In this document: positions 14,353 through 15,823 of the stretch, in pieces
How the letters are laid out: each line of letters opens with the position of its first letter
How positions within the stretch are numbered: position 1 is the stretch's first letter
NCBI GenBank assembly: GCA_030599705.1
Contig: JAUVNM010000009.1
Coordinates: 1 to 15,823, forward strand
Origin: Gammaproteobacteria bacterium
GTDB lineage: Bacteria; Pseudomonadota; Gammaproteobacteria; UBA9214
DNA: 15,823 nucleotides
Reading direction: 5' to 3'
Position numbers and translations under genes: made by a program
The notes under the pieces: model-generated
Databases searched by the model: none
Seen by the model: the letters and a program-made list of their open reading frames with translations, nothing else
Told to the model about the DNA's origin: nothing

Positions 14353-15606
14353 ATGCCGGAAATCCGCAACTTTACCCTGAACTTCGGCCCGCAGCATCCG
14401 GCCGCCCACGGGGTGTTGCGCCTGGTGCTGGAGATGGACGGTGAGGTGATCGAGCGCGCCGACCCGCATATCGGCCTGCTGCACCGCGCCACGGAGAAGC
14501 TCGCCGAGAGCAAGCCGTGGAACCAGAGCATCGGTTACATGGACCGGCTCGACTATGTCTCCATGATGTGCAATGAGCATGGCTATGTGCTGGCGATGGA
14601 AAAACTGCTCGGCATCACGCCGCCGGTACGCGCACAGTACATACGCGTCCTGTTCGACGAAATCACGCGCATCCTGAACCACCTGCTGTGGATCGGCGCG
14701 CACGGCCTCGACGTGGGCGCGATGACCATCTTTCTGTACGCCTTCCGCGAACGCGAGGACCTGATGGACCTGTACGAGGCCGTCTCCGGTACCCGCATGC
14801 ATGCCACCTATTACCGGCCCGGCGGTGTGTATCGCGACCTGCCGGACAGCATGCCGAAGTATGAGGCCTCGAAGTGGCATAGCCAGAAGGAGGTCGATAA
14901 AAAGAACGCAAACCGCCAGGGTTCCATGCTGGATTTTATCGAGGCCTTCACCGACCGTTTTCCCGGCTGCGTGGATGACTACGAGACCCTGCTGACCGAC
15001 AACCGCATCTGGAAACAGCGCACCGTCGGTATCGGTGTCGTGTCGCCGGAACGCGCCATGCAGCTCGGTTTCACTGGCCCCATGCTGCGCGGCTCCGGTA
15101 TCGAGTGGGACCTGCGCAAGAAACAGCCCTATGAAGTCTACGACCGCATGGATTTTGATATCCCGGTCGGCGCTACCGGTGACTGCTATGACCGTTACCT
15201 GGTGCGCATCGAGGAGATGCGCCAGTCCAACCGGATTATCCGGCAGTGCATTGACTGGCTGCGCCGCAACCCCGGCCCGGTGATGCTGGAAGACTACAAG
15301 GTCGCCCCGCCGCGGCGCGAGGAAATGAAGGCGGACATGGAGGCCCTGATCCACCACTTCAAGCTGTTTACCGAGGGCTTCTGCGTACCCGAGGGCGAGG
15401 CCTACGCGGCCATCGAGCACCCGAAGGGCGAGTTCGGTGTGTATATCATTTCCGATGGCGCCAACAAGCCGTACCGCCTGAAGGTGCGCGCGCCCGGCTT
15501 TGCCCACCTCTCGGCCATGGACGAAATGGTACGTGGGCACATGCTGGCCGATGTGGTGGCCGTGATCGGCACCCAGGATATCGTATTCGGGGAGATTGAT
15601 CGATGA
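14353..15606 (+). CDS. nuoD: NADH-quinone oxidoreductase subunit D
   Basis: NuoD (49-kDa family) forms the quinone-binding pocket of complex I together with NuoB. The 417-residue length is standard. Conserved blocks are LNFGPQHPAAHGVLRLVLEM (9-28) with the quinone-side histidine loop, ADPHIGLLHRATEKL (36-50), GYMDRLDYVSMMCNEHGY (61-78) with the quinone-ligand tyrosine region, IGAHGLDVGAMT, and the C-terminal EFGVYIISDGANKPYRLKVR with MLADVVAVIGTQDIVFGEID. GGAG at 14343-14346, inside the end of nuoC, is six bases before the ATG, so the two genes are probably coupled. The protein looks intact, ending in the family-typical GEIDR. Beyond the stop, a 151-base spacer with a REP pair separates it from nuoE. 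Confidence 0.98.
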   Translation: MPEIRNFTLNFGPQHPAAHGVLRLVLEMDGEVIERADPHIGLLHRATEKLAESKPWNQSIGYMDRLDYVSMMCNEHGYVLAMEKLLGITPPVRAQYIRVLFDEITRILNHLLWIGAHGLDVGAMTIFLYAFREREDLMDLYEAVSGTRMHATYYRPGGVYRDLPDSMPKYEASKWHSQKEVDKKNANRQGSMLDFIEAFTDRFPGCVDDYETLLTDNRIWKQRTVGIGVVSPERAMQLGFTGPMLRGSGIEWDLRKKQPYEVYDRMDFDIPVGATGDCYDRYLVRIEEMRQSNRIIRQCIDWLRRNPGPVMLEDYKVAPPRREEMKADMEALIHHFKLFTEGFCVPEGEAYAAIEHPKGEFGVYIISDGANKPYRLKVRAPGFAHLSAMDEMVRGHMLADVVAVIGTQDIVFGEIDR

Positions 15607-15618
15607 CCCGGATTCAAT

Positions 15619-15688
15619 GTAGGAGCGGGCTCGCCCGCGAACTTTCCGCAGTTGCTACTTCCCTGTTCGCGAGCAAGCTCGCTCCTAC
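15619..15688. repeat. GTAG-type REP pair between nuoD and nuoE
   Basis: The 24-base arms at 15619-15642 and 15665-15688 are reverse complements with three mismatches. Each has the GTAGGAGC head and an internal hairpin: GCGGGC-TC-GCCCGC (15625-15638) and GCGAGC-AA-GCTCGC (15669-15682). The head is the same as that of the unit at 8190. The pair starts 12 bases after the nuoD stop, inside the nuo operon. Confidence 0.85.
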
Positions 15689-15757
15689 CGGCGCTATCTA
15701 CGGTATCTGGGACCGCAGGACTCCGTGGTTACCGGCAATGAATCGAAAAAACATGAT

Positions 15758-15823
15758 ATGAACACACCGATCGACAAGTCCGAACTGCTGACGGCCGAGT
15801 CGCGTGCGCACATCGATGCCTGG
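15758..15823 (+). CDS. nuoE: NADH-quinone oxidoreductase subunit E, first 22 codons
   Basis: Only the N-terminus is in the window: MNTPIDKSEL then LTAESRAHIDAW. The segment resembles the start of NuoE, the thioredoxin-like [2Fe-2S] subunit of the NADH-oxidising module, whose N-terminus is a helical region of the form LS/LT-AE-x-R-x-x-I. The position after nuoD makes this the expected gene. The ATG at 15758 has no clear Shine-Dalgarno; the upstream sequence is an A-rich run. The catalytic cysteines lie beyond the window, so assignment rests on context and the short match. Confidence 0.8.
   Translation, partial: MNTPIDKSELLTAESRAHIDAW

Noticed and set aside
13597..15540. A 647-codon open frame on the minus strand opposite nuoC and nuoD
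   Set aside because: It is the exact shadow of two strongly conserved genes. The translation is rich in His, Arg, Val and Leu with no recognisable domain, as expected for the complement of high-G+C codons.

Overview
The window (about 60% G+C by eye) is a housekeeping stretch of a gammaproteobacterial chromosome. The order carA-carB-greA-(DUF4149)-yhbY/rlmE-ftsH-folP-glmM-tpiA-secG-tRNA-Leu is the one known from Pseudomonas and relatives. Here the tRNA is followed by an NADH dehydrogenase (complex I) operon, nuoABCD and the first codons of nuoE. Separate nuoC and nuoD genes exclude an enteric-type fused nuoCD. I infer a non-enteric, possibly Chromatiales-like gammaproteobacterium; the exact lineage cannot be fixed from the sequence alone.

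Layout: 1-4470 holds the end of carA, carB and greA (carbamoyl-phosphate synthesis for pyrimidines and arginine, then a transcript cleavage factor). 4610-5407 holds a four-helix membrane protein (DUF4149) converging on yhbY. 5457-10551 is rlmE-ftsH-folP-glmM on the plus strand (rRNA methylation, membrane proteolysis, folate, cell-wall precursor), with yhbY divergent from rlmE. 10719-10991 is an unrecognised 90-residue protein on the minus strand that interrupts the usual glmM-tpiA run. 11140-12491 is tpiA, secG and tRNA-Leu(GAG). 12644-15823 is the nuo operon with a good sigma-70-type promoter.

The genes are ordinary and mostly intact; I see no phage, IS transposase, CRISPR or defence system. 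The unusual content is between the genes. Six gene junctions carry paired palindromic elements of at least three kinds: an ACAGAG-rich inverted repeat between carA and carB; a 118-bp element with 33-bp terminal inverted repeats after greA; and GTAG-headed REP-like pairs at four junctions (DUF4149/yhbY, ftsH/folP, glmM/hypothetical, nuoD/nuoE). At DUF4149/yhbY the GTAG ends of the element form the stop codons of both converging genes. Several elements sit inside expected operons and directly before start codons that lack a clear ribosome binding site. No REP-associated transposase gene is in the window. Other points worth a look are a near-leaderless yhbY promoter, a lineage-type insertion in NuoC, and the control region ahead of nuoA.
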